Source: Pseudomonadota bacterium
GTDB taxonomy: Bacteria > Desulfobacterota > Desulfobacteria > Desulfobacterales > Desulfobacteraceae
Direction: 5' to 3'
DNA: 5,948 nucleotides
Assembly: GCA_018812385.1 (NCBI GenBank)
Contig: JAHJDU010000435.1
Location: 1 to 5,948 of the forward strand
Position 1 is the first letter of the stretch, and every line of letters starts with the position of its first letter. A program made the translations under genes and the position numbers. Below are positions 1 to 5,903 of this stretch, piece by piece. A model generated the notes under the pieces. It worked only from the letters and a program-made list of their open reading frames with translations, did no database searches and was not told the origin of the DNA.

Positions 1-19
1 ACTTTTTTTATTTTTTTTT
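1..19. repeat. T-rich tract at the window's left edge
   Basis: Apart from the first two bases and two interrupting A residues, this stretch is an almost unbroken run of T. On the plus strand it could be the U-tract of an intrinsic terminator whose stem lies to the left of the window, but no stem is visible here. It may also be a simple low-complexity tract. It marks the start of a 337-base stretch with no convincing gene. Confidence 0.4.
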
Positions 20-192
20 AAGCCCAACGCAGTAATCAAGAAAACTTGCCAGACTGTTTTTATCAAAAGGGTATCAGATAACGGGTATGGGAACATCCAT
101 GACCCATCCATTTTCAGCACAGTTTCAAGAATTTGACTGGATCAGTACTGGAATCCTCTTTAAAGGATATTTTGGGAAAATAAATTTTTAAT

Positions 193-223
193 TGATAATT
201 GGTCTATTTATCGTATATATAAA
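193..223 (+). promoter_or_regulatory. Candidate sigma-70 promoter of the ferritin-like gene
   Basis: TTGATA at 193-198 (five of six matches to the -35 consensus) is followed after 17 bases by TATATA at 216-221. An overlapping TATAAA lies at 218-223. Transcription would start near 230, leaving an untranslated leader of about 110 bases that contains the inverted repeat at 256-276. The surrounding DNA is very AT-rich, so promoter-like strings arise easily by chance. This is a prediction from pattern only. Confidence 0.45.
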
Positions 224-255
224 CGGTATTGAAATATTCATGGATGTGGTATGCA

Positions 256-276
256 ATTTGCAAATATTTTGCAAAT
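256..276. promoter_or_regulatory. Perfect 9-3-9 inverted repeat, candidate operator
   Basis: The arms are ATTTGCAAA and TTTGCAAAT around the centre TAT, with every arm base paired. The left arm and centre also contain the smaller palindrome ATTTGCAAAT. The dyad lies about 60 bases before the ferritin-like start codon and just downstream of the best promoter candidate, where a bound repressor could block transcription. A homodimeric helix-turn-helix regulator is the natural reader. The sequence does not match the Fur, PerR, FNR or Rex consensus well enough to name one. Confidence 0.5.
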
Positions 277-337
277 GTTATGAAAGTAATAATTTATTTA
301 CAAATAATTAAAAACGTTAACACAGAGGAGAGTAAAC

Positions 338-799
338 ATGGAATTTGGATCGGTTGATGAAATATTAAATTTTGCCACTGACAGGGAAAAAGAAGCAGTT
401 GATTTTTATTCGTCTTTAGCCAAAAAAGCAACAAGGGCTTCACTTAAAGAAACCTTTGAAAGATTTGCAATGGAAGAAGGCAAACATGTTTTGCTTATTT
501 CAGATATGGCAGGCAATAAAGAGAAAATTGATTCCTATGAGTTTCATAAAATTACAGATCTTAAAATAAGTGATTATATGGTGGAGGTAGAGTATAAAGA
601 AGGCATGCCCATGCCTGAAATCCTTAAACTTGCCATGAAAAAAGAAGAAAAAGCAGTTAAGCTTTACTCAATGCTTGCAGACAAGACAGATAATGCTGAT
701 GTAAAAAAAGTGTTAATGATCCTTGTCCAGGAAGAATCAAAACATAAACTTGCCCTAGAATCAATGTATGATGATTATCTGGCTGATCAGGATAATTAA
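338..799 (+). CDS. Rubrerythrin-like ferritin-like di-iron protein (no rubredoxin domain)
   Basis: This 153-residue soluble protein looks like a four-helix-bundle ferritin-like protein of the rubrerythrin/COG1633 type. The sequence shows two matching halves, each with E-x6-Y followed by E-x2-H: E17 and Y24 with E47 and H50, then E103 and Y110 with E133 and H136. These six carboxylate and histidine residues are the expected ligands of a non-haem di-iron centre. There is no CxxC pair, so the rubredoxin domain of classical rubrerythrin is absent and electrons would have to come from a separate partner. In anaerobes such proteins usually reduce peroxide or handle iron; which applies here is not visible. 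The ATG has a good ribosome site (GAGGAG at about 325-330). The gene stands alone, with its own promoter candidate and terminator. There is no signal peptide, so it is cytoplasmic. Confidence 0.85.
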   Translation: MEFGSVDEILNFATDREKEAVDFYSSLAKKATRASLKETFERFAMEEGKHVLLISDMAGNKEKIDSYEFHKITDLKISDYMVEVEYKEGMPMPEILKLAMKKEEKAVKLYSMLADKTDNADVKKVLMILVQEESKHKLALESMYDDYLADQDN

Positions 800-813
800 T
801 TTTTATCAAAAAA

Positions 814-840
814 TGGGTTGATAATAAGTTTATCAACCCA
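814..840. terminator. 10-bp perfect hairpin after the ferritin-like gene
   Basis: TGGGTTGATA pairs exactly with TATCAACCCA across a seven-base loop, starting 14 bases after the stop codon. On the plus strand no T-run follows directly. On the minus strand the stem is followed by six Ts, so it resembles a terminator better in that direction, although no minus-strand gene here needs one. It may act as a 3' stabilising hairpin, or as the first of two tandem terminator stems. Confidence 0.4.
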
Positions 841-882
841 ACCTCTATATCTTGTTATAGATCTTTTTTATTGAGATTTGAG

Positions 883-920
883 TGGGGCCAATTACCCAAG
901 CCTGGCCCCATTTTTATTTT
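883..920 (+). terminator. Intrinsic terminator of the ferritin-like gene
   Basis: TGGGGCCA (883-890) pairs perfectly with TGGCCCCA (903-910) across a 12-base loop, and is followed at once by TTTTTATTTT. This GC-rich stem with a T-tract, in otherwise AT-rich DNA, is a textbook Rho-independent terminator. It separates the ferritin-like gene from the acyl-CoA synthetase pair, which therefore should have its own promoter. I could not find a convincing one between 921 and 975. Confidence 0.8.
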
Positions 921-986
921 AATAATTTTTAATAATGATGGCGTTTTTATGGCTGTAAATTAAGAGTGCCTGGATAAAGGAAACAA

Positions 987-2354
987 GTGGATTTAAAATA
1001 TCTTTTCAAACCATCAACTATGGCAGTTGTCGGGGTATCCACTTCCCAGGATAATCACCCGGCAAACGTTATATACAATAAAAATCATCTGCGATATCCC
1101 GTAAAAACATTTCCAGTGAATCCAAAGGGGGGCATCCTCAATAGGGAAACACTTTATCCAAGTGTTGGGCATATTCCGGAAGATATTGATATGGCAGTCA
1201 TTGCCGTGCGTGCCGAGTATGTTCCCAAGGTAATAGAACAATGTATAAAAAAAGGGGTAAGGGGTGCTGTTATTATATCCGGCGGATTTGCAGAAGCGGG
1301 AAATTTAAAATTACAGCAACGGCTCGTTGATATGGCAAAAGAGGCCTCTTTTCCTTTTGTCGGCCCCAATTGTCTTGGGATTTATGCCCCGGATCATGTG
1401 GATACGTTTTTCCTCCCTGGAGAAAGGATCATTCGCCCGGACAAGGGTAATGTCGGCTTTGTCAGCCAGAGCGGGGGTGTTCTGGTGGATCAGATGGTTA
1501 AATTTGCAGGCCAGGGAATTGGTGTTTCTCTTGCTGTCAGCATAGGGAACAAGGCCTATATCAAGGAAACAGATATGCTGGACTGGTTTGATCATGATCC
1601 TGAGACAAAGGTAATCGCTTTTTATATTGAAGGCTTTGAAAAAGGAGAAGGGCGAAAATTTATTAATAGAACGGAACAATGTTCAAAGCCAGTGGTTGTT
1701 TTTAAGGCCGGAAAGAGCAAAAAGGGTATTGAGGCGGTTTCCAGCCATACGGCCTCTCTGGCAGGGAACTACCGGGTGTTTTCAGAAATCATGAAACAAT
1801 ATTGTGTGGCTGAGGCAGATAGTGAGTATGAACTGACTTCCTTTTGTGAGGCTTTAAGCTGTTATCCCAAAGGTATTAAGGGTAATGTCGGTATTATTTC
1901 TTTAAGTGGAGGGCATGGTGTTATCGCTGCAGATGCCTGCGAACTGTATGGCATATCAATACCTAAGATAGAGAAGGAAACAATGAATACCATTATGGAT
2001 AAGCTGTCACCTGAAATTAGAAATATTGTTTCCCTTGTCAATCCCCTGGATCTCACCGGGAGTTCAGTGGACAGCGATATTGTGACCTCGGCAAGACATT
2101 TGTCAAGGGATATGAACATTGACTGTATCCTGGCCCTGTTAATTCCTTATTCGCCGGGTGTTTCAGCCGATATCGGGGCAAAGCTCAGCCAGGTGGCCAG
2201 AAACGAAGGGAAACCCATGATTGCCTATGTTCCCAACGAGGACAAATATAAAATCATTATAGAAGGATTTGAGCTTAATAATATTCCAGTGGCATCCTCT
2301 GTGGAAGGGGCTGTTATGATGGCCAAGGCTTTGATGAGGTGCAGGCCATGTTAA
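987..2354 (+). CDS. ADP-forming acyl-CoA synthetase (acetate-CoA ligase type), alpha subunit
   Basis: This 455-residue protein has the alpha-subunit architecture of NDP-forming acyl-CoA synthetases: an N-terminal CoA-binding Rossmann domain (about 5-135, with GPNCLG at 126-131), then two succinyl-CoA-synthetase-like ligase domains. SQSGG is at 160-164. SSHTASLAG carries His254, the expected phosphohistidine, at the same residue number as the phosphorylated alpha histidine of the archaeal enzyme from Candidatus Korarchaeum. SLSGG (305-309) and NPLDLTG (352-358) follow. With the beta subunit it would catalyse acyl-CoA + ADP + Pi = acid + CoA + ATP in the cytoplasm. The acyl group (acetyl, branched or aryl) cannot be told from sequence. 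Translation starts at GTG, with AAAGG at 976-980 placed correctly. Length is normal for a separate alpha subunit. Its stop codon overlaps the beta start. Confidence 0.9.
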   Translation: MDLKYLFKPSTMAVVGVSTSQDNHPANVIYNKNHLRYPVKTFPVNPKGGILNRETLYPSVGHIPEDIDMAVIAVRAEYVPKVIEQCIKKGVRGAVIISGGFAEAGNLKLQQRLVDMAKEASFPFVGPNCLGIYAPDHVDTFFLPGERIIRPDKGNVGFVSQSGGVLVDQMVKFAGQGIGVSLAVSIGNKAYIKETDMLDWFDHDPETKVIAFYIEGFEKGEGRKFINRTEQCSKPVVVFKAGKSKKGIEAVSSHTASLAGNYRVFSEIMKQYCVAEADSEYELTSFCEALSCYPKGIKGNVGIISLSGGHGVIAADACELYGISIPKIEKETMNTIMDKLSPEIRNIVSLVNPLDLTGSSVDSDIVTSARHLSRDMNIDCILALLIPYSPGVSADIGAKLSQVARNEGKPMIAYVPNEDKYKIIIEGFELNNIPVASSVEGAVMMAKALMRCRPC

Positions 2355-3037
2355 AGAAGGACAGGTTAAAGAAGGACAGCAAAAAAATCCTGGAGAAAAG
2401 CAAATCCTTAGGATGGGTATTGGAACCGGATGCAAAGGCATTAATGAAATTACAGGGTCTTGATATACCGGATTTTATTTTAACCAATTCCTTTGAAGCA
2501 GCAGATCTATTTCTTAAGGCTTGTGATGGCCCGGTTGTGGCAAAAGCAGTGTCAAAAAAAATACTGCATAAGACCGAGCATAATGCCGTTGTTACAGGTA
2601 TTTTTTCAAGTGATCATCTGAAAATTGAAATGGCAAGACTGCAAAAACTTGACGGGTGCGAAAATATCCTTGTTGAACAGATGGTTAAGGGCCTTGAGAT
2701 TATCATTGGGGCAAAAAATGATTTTCAGTTCGGTCCTGTTATTGTTTTTGGCATTGGTGGCACATCTGTTGAAATTTATAATGATACTGCAATCAGGATG
2801 GCTCCGATTAAGCCGGGCGATGTCTTTTCCATGGTGGAATCTTTGAAAGCAAAAGAGATTATAAAAGGATATAGGGGTAAGGCTGGTGTGAATATGGAAA
2901 TCCTGGCGCATTTAATGGCCAATTTCTCCAATTTGATCATGGAACTTGAAAATGATATTGAATCAGTGGATTTAAATCCAGTGATTTGTACCCTGGACCG
3001 GTGTGTCATAGCAGATGCAAGAATAATTCTTAATTGA
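2348..3037 (+). CDS. ADP-forming acyl-CoA synthetase, beta subunit (ATP-grasp)
   Basis: This 229-residue protein is the ATP-grasp partner of the preceding alpha subunit and has the usual length for a free-standing beta subunit. Visible motifs are VVAKAVSK (63-70), HKTE with His74 (74-77, probable second phosphohistidine site), EQMVKGLE (110-117), FGIGG (134-138) and the metal-binding ESVDLNPV (205-212). The sequence after HKTE is HNAV, where many relatives have VGGV. I chose ATG 2348 over the in-frame GTG at 2339: GAGGTG at about 2335-2340 then forms a ribosome site at normal spacing, whereas GTG 2339 would lie inside it. The ATG overlaps the alpha stop as ATGTTAA, the mark of translational coupling and 1:1 subunit synthesis. 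The acyl substrate is unknown. Confidence 0.9.
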   Translation: MLKKDRLKKDSKKILEKSKSLGWVLEPDAKALMKLQGLDIPDFILTNSFEAADLFLKACDGPVVAKAVSKKILHKTEHNAVVTGIFSSDHLKIEMARLQKLDGCENILVEQMVKGLEIIIGAKNDFQFGPVIVFGIGGTSVEIYNDTAIRMAPIKPGDVFSMVESLKAKEIIKGYRGKAGVNMEILAHLMANFSNLIMELENDIESVDLNPVICTLDRCVIADARIILN

Positions 3038-3049
3038 AATGAAGGATGT

Positions 3050-3067
3050 TGATACACCCTTGTATCA
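3050..3067. other. Small hairpin after the beta-subunit gene
   Basis: TGATACA pairs with TGTATCA around the loop CCCT, 12 bases after the beta stop codon. There is no T-run on the plus strand (an A-run follows), so it is not a standard intrinsic terminator. It could be a weak 3' end structure or chance. No other terminator for the alpha/beta transcript was seen before the exonuclease remnant. Confidence 0.25.
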
Positions 3068-3102
3068 TGAGACAAAAAAAATAAACAATACAGGAAAGAT
3101 TT

Positions 3103-3416
3103 ATGTCAGATAAAAAAAAAATAAAAATCATGTCATGGAATGTAAATGGTTTGCGTGCAGTGATAAACAAAGATTTTACAAAAATTATTCATGACCTTGA
3201 TCCTGATATCCTTCTTCTCCAGGAAACAAAACTCCAGGACCCAATTCCAAGCGATCCGGTTTTTTAAGAATTGAAAGGGATGTTCTGGACCGGATGGTTG
3301 ACATGGGGTATGTGGACACCTTCAGGCATTTTCATCCGGAACAAGTCAAGTATTCATGGTGGTCATATAGAGCACCCAGCAAAGTTCCCGGGCAAACTCA
3401 GAGCATTTTAATTTGA
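3103..3416 (+). pseudogene. xthA: Exonuclease III remnant with internal deletion, frameshift and lost C-terminus
   Basis: The first part (3103-3267) encodes a 54-residue fragment with clear exonuclease III (AP endonuclease) features: KIMSWNVNGLRAV at 8-20 and DPDILLLQETKL at 33-44, including the metal-binding Glu of QETK. It has its own ATG and ribosome site (AGGAAAG at 3092-3098). About 12 residues later the similarity jumps to another reading frame, which from about 3240 reads SGFLRIERD, then DTFRHFHP and YSWWSYR. These belong to the C-terminal third of the enzyme. The roughly 120 residues between, with the catalytic Tyr and the Asp/Asn active-site residues, are missing. After WSYRA (ending 3374) the match stops, so the RID and SDH motifs are lost too. 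The last open codon is at 3413. The gene cannot make an active nuclease. It ends four bases before the convergent membrane gene. Confidence 0.85.
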
Positions 3417-3420
3417 ATGG

Positions 3421-4074
3421 TTAATCTTTAAACACAAGTTTTCCACCAATATGCCCTGCAATGCCAGCGGCAATAAGCATAATGATGTTTATGAAAATAA
3501 ATATCAAGGCTTTTGGGGATGATAAAATCTTAGGGTCTATCAGAAACCATACAAGACTTATCACACATGAAACACTGGTCACGGTGGCGGCAAGGATTTT
3601 TAATTTAAAAATGAGTGTCAAGGCACCATTATATTTTTTCTTCCATTCAATAATTCCTGTGAGAATCACAAAAGGAAGGGAAAGTATGACAAAAATCAGG
3701 TTAATAAAAGCAACCTTGGAAAGAAGGGCATAGTCAAATATCCAGGCCAAAAGCAAGAGAATGACTGCCGCTGGCAGTATCCCGTTGGGGGTATGAACCA
3801 GAACAGGGTGGGCATGGTGCTTGACAAGAAGGGATTCTATTTTTTTTAAACCTGTTTCTTTAATGGCAGGGGCCGGCTTTAATACTTCTTTTTTTTCAGA
3901 CTCGTCTGGTCCGGGTTTTATTGCAGGACTTTCTTTTTTAACGGGCTTTTCCAGCGTGGGGGCCTTGTTGATTTCTACAAATTTGCTTGCATCTGCATTG
4001 CAAACCGGGCATTTTTCAGGAGGGTTTTCTCCTTTGTGAATATATTTGCAGATACTGCATTGCCATTGTTTCAT
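3421..4074 (-). CDS. Membrane protein with N-terminal rubredoxin-like domain and C-terminal four-helix DUF2231-like domain
   Basis: The 217-residue protein starts with a short rubredoxin-like knuckle (residues 1-33). C6-x2-C9 and C22-x2-C25 are separated by 12 residues, the spacing of the rubrerythrin C-terminal domain, and should bind one iron (or zinc). A Lys/Pro/Glu-rich flexible linker runs from about 36 to 75. The C-terminal part has four hydrophobic helices (about 97-117, 120-142, 153-178 and 187-207). It opens with HHAHPVLVHTPNGILPA (86-102) and ends with AGHIGGKLVF. HPxxVH and the closing GGKLV resemble DUF2231-type membrane proteins. The His cluster (86, 87, 89, 94) plus His208 could bind haem or metal; this is inference. 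It probably tethers a cytoplasmic one-electron carrier to the membrane. AAGGA lies seven bases before the ATG. It is the last gene of the minus-strand operon, 21 bases after the citrate synthase. Function is not established. Confidence 0.75.
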   Translation of the reverse strand: MKQWQCSICKYIHKGENPPEKCPVCNADASKFVEINKAPTLEKPVKKESPAIKPGPDESEKKEVLKPAPAIKETGLKKIESLLVKHHAHPVLVHTPNGILPAAVILLLLAWIFDYALLSKVAFINLIFVILSLPFVILTGIIEWKKKYNGALTLIFKLKILAATVTSVSCVISLVWFLIDPKILSSPKALIFIFINIIMLIAAGIAGHIGGKLVFKD

Positions 4075-4095
4075 ATTTGTAATCCTTTTTTATTT

Positions 4096-5277
4096 TTAAC
4101 GATTATTCATATCTATAAATACACATTCATCAGGTCCACAATAATTGCCGACATATTTTGCCCCAGGTCTGTAAAGGGATGGTTTAGGGGCTGCCATGGC
4201 ATATTGTTCTTCAATTACATGGGCTGCCCATCCACTGACCCTTGCAATAGCAAACAAAGGTGAAAAAAGATCTGTGGCAATGCCCATGGCATAGAAAAAG
4301 GAGGCACTGTAAAAATCTACATTACTAAAGATTTCTGTCTGTTTTTTTGCCTTAAAGGCAGCCTTTCCTTTTTTCTCAAGTTCCCTTGAAAGTTCATACC
4401 ATAGGGGTTGTTTGGCGATCTGACCCATTCTCTTGCTCATGGGTGCAAGAATGACGACTCTCGGGTCATCTGTCTGGTAGACGGCATGACCAAGACCCAT
4501 GATGAGTCCTTTGGAGTTAAATATGTCATTGATGTAGGCATCGATTTTTTCAACAGAACCGATTTCTTTTAACATTTTCATGACCCTGACATTGGCACCA
4601 CCGTGCAGGGCGCCTGAAAGAGAACCAATGGCTGCAGATATGGCAGCATATATATGAGCCCTTGTGGATGCCACCTGCCTTGCTGTAAATGTGGAAGCAT
4701 TAAATGAGTGTTCCGCATGGAGAACAAGGCTTGTATCAAAAAACCGGGCGGTTTCATCATCAGGCTTTTCACCGTTTAGCATATATAAAAAATTTGCCCC
4801 ATGGTTTAAGTCATTGTCTGGTGGAACCACGTTTTTTTTGTTTCTGATCCGGTCCCATGCAGCAGTAATGGTCGCTATTCCTGCAATGAGATTTTCAGCA
4901 CTGAAAAGTATATTTTCAATGCCGGATTCCCCAATAGTCTCATCGTTTTGTATCAATAAAGGGGTTGCCATTTGCAGGACATCCATGGGGTTCATTTCTA
5001 CTGGAAGTGTTTTAAGAAAAGAAAAGATGTTTTCCGGAACCCTTCTTTTTTGTTTCAGACTTTGATTAAAAGCTTCCAATTCTTGTTTTTTGGGAAGTCT
5101 TTCATACAATAAAAGAAAGCAGACTTCTTCAAAACTAGCCTTTTTGGCCAGGTCTTCAATTAAAAATCCACGATATATCAGTTTTCCTTCTTTTCCCCTG
5201 ACATCGCAAATTTTTGAACTGGCCACATCAACACCGCGAAGGCCGGTATTCATGACAGGTAATAAACAATCATCCAT
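4096..5277 (-). CDS. Citrate synthase (or 2-methylcitrate synthase) family enzyme
   Basis: This 393-residue protein has the length and motifs of the dimeric, Gram-positive/archaeal-like citrate synthases. The N-terminus reads GLRGVDVASSKICDV and then KLIYRGFLIEDL. The catalytic set is complete: His225 in GALHGGAN, His264 in GLGHAVY and Asp321 in NVDFYSA. The oxaloacetate-binding arginines are Arg273 (DPRV), Arg346 (IARVSGW) and probably Arg370 (LYRPGA). LHAEHSFNASTF (186-197) is the usual conserved region. It condenses acetyl-CoA with oxaloacetate in the cytoplasm. Preference for propionyl-CoA (methylcitrate synthase) cannot be excluded, since the two activities are not separable by eye. The ATG is preceded by AAGGA at good spacing. 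It starts 17 bases after the thioredoxin-reductase-type gene, so co-transcription with redox genes is likely. That is an unusual setting for a citrate synthase. Confidence 0.88.
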   Translation of the reverse strand: MDDCLLPVMNTGLRGVDVASSKICDVRGKEGKLIYRGFLIEDLAKKASFEEVCFLLLYERLPKKQELEAFNQSLKQKRRVPENIFSFLKTLPVEMNPMDVLQMATPLLIQNDETIGESGIENILFSAENLIAGIATITAAWDRIRNKKNVVPPDNDLNHGANFLYMLNGEKPDDETARFFDTSLVLHAEHSFNASTFTARQVASTRAHIYAAISAAIGSLSGALHGGANVRVMKMLKEIGSVEKIDAYINDIFNSKGLIMGLGHAVYQTDDPRVVILAPMSKRMGQIAKQPLWYELSRELEKKGKAAFKAKKQTEIFSNVDFYSASFFYAMGIATDLFSPLFAIARVSGWAAHVIEEQYAMAAPKPSLYRPGAKYVGNYCGPDECVFIDMNNR

Positions 5278-5294
5278 GAGTCTTTCCTTAAAAA

Positions 5295-5624
5295 TTAAAA
5301 TATTTTTTCAGGGGGTCTTCTTTCAGGAATATAGTGTGATTCCATTTCATTGTTATGAAGCGCTTTGGATATATAAAGGCCGCAAAAGCAGGCCCCGAAT
5401 TCTTCCAGGTCAGGTGCCCGGTATTCACAGGGACAGATGATATCCTTGTCCTTTTCACTATCACCACAGGCAAGTCTGCAGGGGCAGGCCATATATCCAT
5501 ACCTTTCCTTATTTAAAATAAGGGATTCAAGAAGCTCAAACACCAGGTCTTTATCCTTATTAAAATAGATGCTTTTTGCTTCCTGGGACTTTTTTAATGC
5601 TGTGTATAATTGTTCAACTTTCAT
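5295..5624 (-). CDS. Ferredoxin:thioredoxin reductase catalytic (beta) subunit family protein
   Basis: This 109-residue protein carries the three CxC pairs that define the catalytic subunit of ferredoxin:thioredoxin reductase: CPC (47-49), CPC (64-66) and CFC (79-81). In this family four of these cysteines hold a [4Fe-4S] cluster and two form the active disulfide, which passes electrons from ferredoxin to a thioredoxin-like protein. The spacing here is CPC-x14-CPC-x12-CFC, against CPC-x16-CPC-x8-CHC in cyanobacteria and plants, and there is one extra cysteine (C53). The plant-type variable subunit is not present nearby, as is usual for bacterial and archaeal relatives. The start overlaps the end of the glutaredoxin-like gene by 11 bases. 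A GGGA at about 5631-5634 is the likely ribosome site, with AAGGAG further out at 5641-5646. The upstream gene product is an obvious candidate substrate. Cytoplasmic. Confidence 0.85.
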   Translation of the reverse strand: MKVEQLYTALKKSQEAKSIYFNKDKDLVFELLESLILNKERYGYMACPCRLACGDSEKDKDIICPCEYRAPDLEEFGACFCGLYISKALHNNEMESHYIPERRPPEKIF

Positions 5625-5880
5625 CTTTAATCCCTAAAGCCTCCTTGATTTGTTTTTCTTTATATCCGACAATGACAATGTCGTTAATTTTAATGGTGGG
5701 AAAAGAACACCGGGGGTTCAGCTCTCTGATTTCCGCCAGAATTGTTTTTCGTTCTTGTCCTTCCAAATCATCTACCTCTATATAGGCAAATTCAACATTG
5801 CATTCAGAAAGAAGTCTTTTAGTTGATTTGCAGTGGCTGCAGGTACTTAATGCATATAATGTTGTTTTATTCGTGGCCAT
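5614..5880 (-). CDS. Glutaredoxin-like thiol-disulfide protein with CSHC active site
   Basis: This 88-residue protein has the thioredoxin fold of the glutaredoxin/NrdH group: a first strand (TTLYALS), the active-site CSHC at residues 14-17, KSTKRLLSE on helix 1, the strand EFAYIEVDD, and the cis-proline Pro61 in CSFPTIKI. The usual C-terminal GG of glutaredoxins is replaced by VGY (71-73), which speaks against classical glutathione binding. There is an additional cysteine (C58) just before the cis-proline. It probably cycles dithiol/disulfide and reduces target proteins. The overlapping downstream reductase is the natural electron donor, an inference from gene order. AAAGGAG at 5887-5893 lies six bases before the ATG. 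It is the first gene of the operon within the window. Confidence 0.85.
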   Translation of the reverse strand: MATNKTTLYALSTCSHCKSTKRLLSECNVEFAYIEVDDLEGQERKTILAEIRELNPRCSFPTIKINDIVIVGYKEKQIKEALGIKDES

Positions 5881-5903
5881 TAATTTCTCCTTTGATGTCT
5901 GTG

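Noticed and set aside
153..168. Small hairpin ATCCT/AGGAT followed by AT-rich sequence
   Set aside because: The stem is only five base pairs and no proper T-run follows, so it is not a supportable terminator.
87..191. 34-codon open frame in the leader before the ferritin-like gene (ATG at 87)
   Set aside because: No good ribosome site, no recognisable motif and no sign of codon constraint. A small peptide or decayed gene cannot be excluded, but nothing supports it.
1311..1679. 122-codon minus-strand open frame opposite the alpha subunit
   Set aside because: Antisense shadow of a well-conserved enzyme, with no motif or ribosome site of note.
3040..3114. 24-codon open frame with ATG at 3040 just after the beta-subunit gene
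   Set aside because: Very short, overlaps the start of the exonuclease remnant, and has low-complexity Lys/Asn content. Most likely chance.
3381..3402. Possible convergent terminator around CCCGGG between the exonuclease remnant and the membrane gene
   Set aside because: Pairing of AGTT/AACT around CCCGGG is uneven and no T-run follows on either strand. Not convincing.
3375..3416. Tail of the exonuclease remnant (PSKVPGQTQSILI) as a possible separate coding piece
   Set aside because: It matches no exonuclease III motif in any frame and is only about 13 codons long. It is probably junk sequence read through after the break.
4664..5065. 133-codon plus-strand open frame opposite the citrate synthase
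   Set aside because: It lies wholly antisense to a gene with a complete catalytic set, and its translation has no family features. It is a shadow frame.
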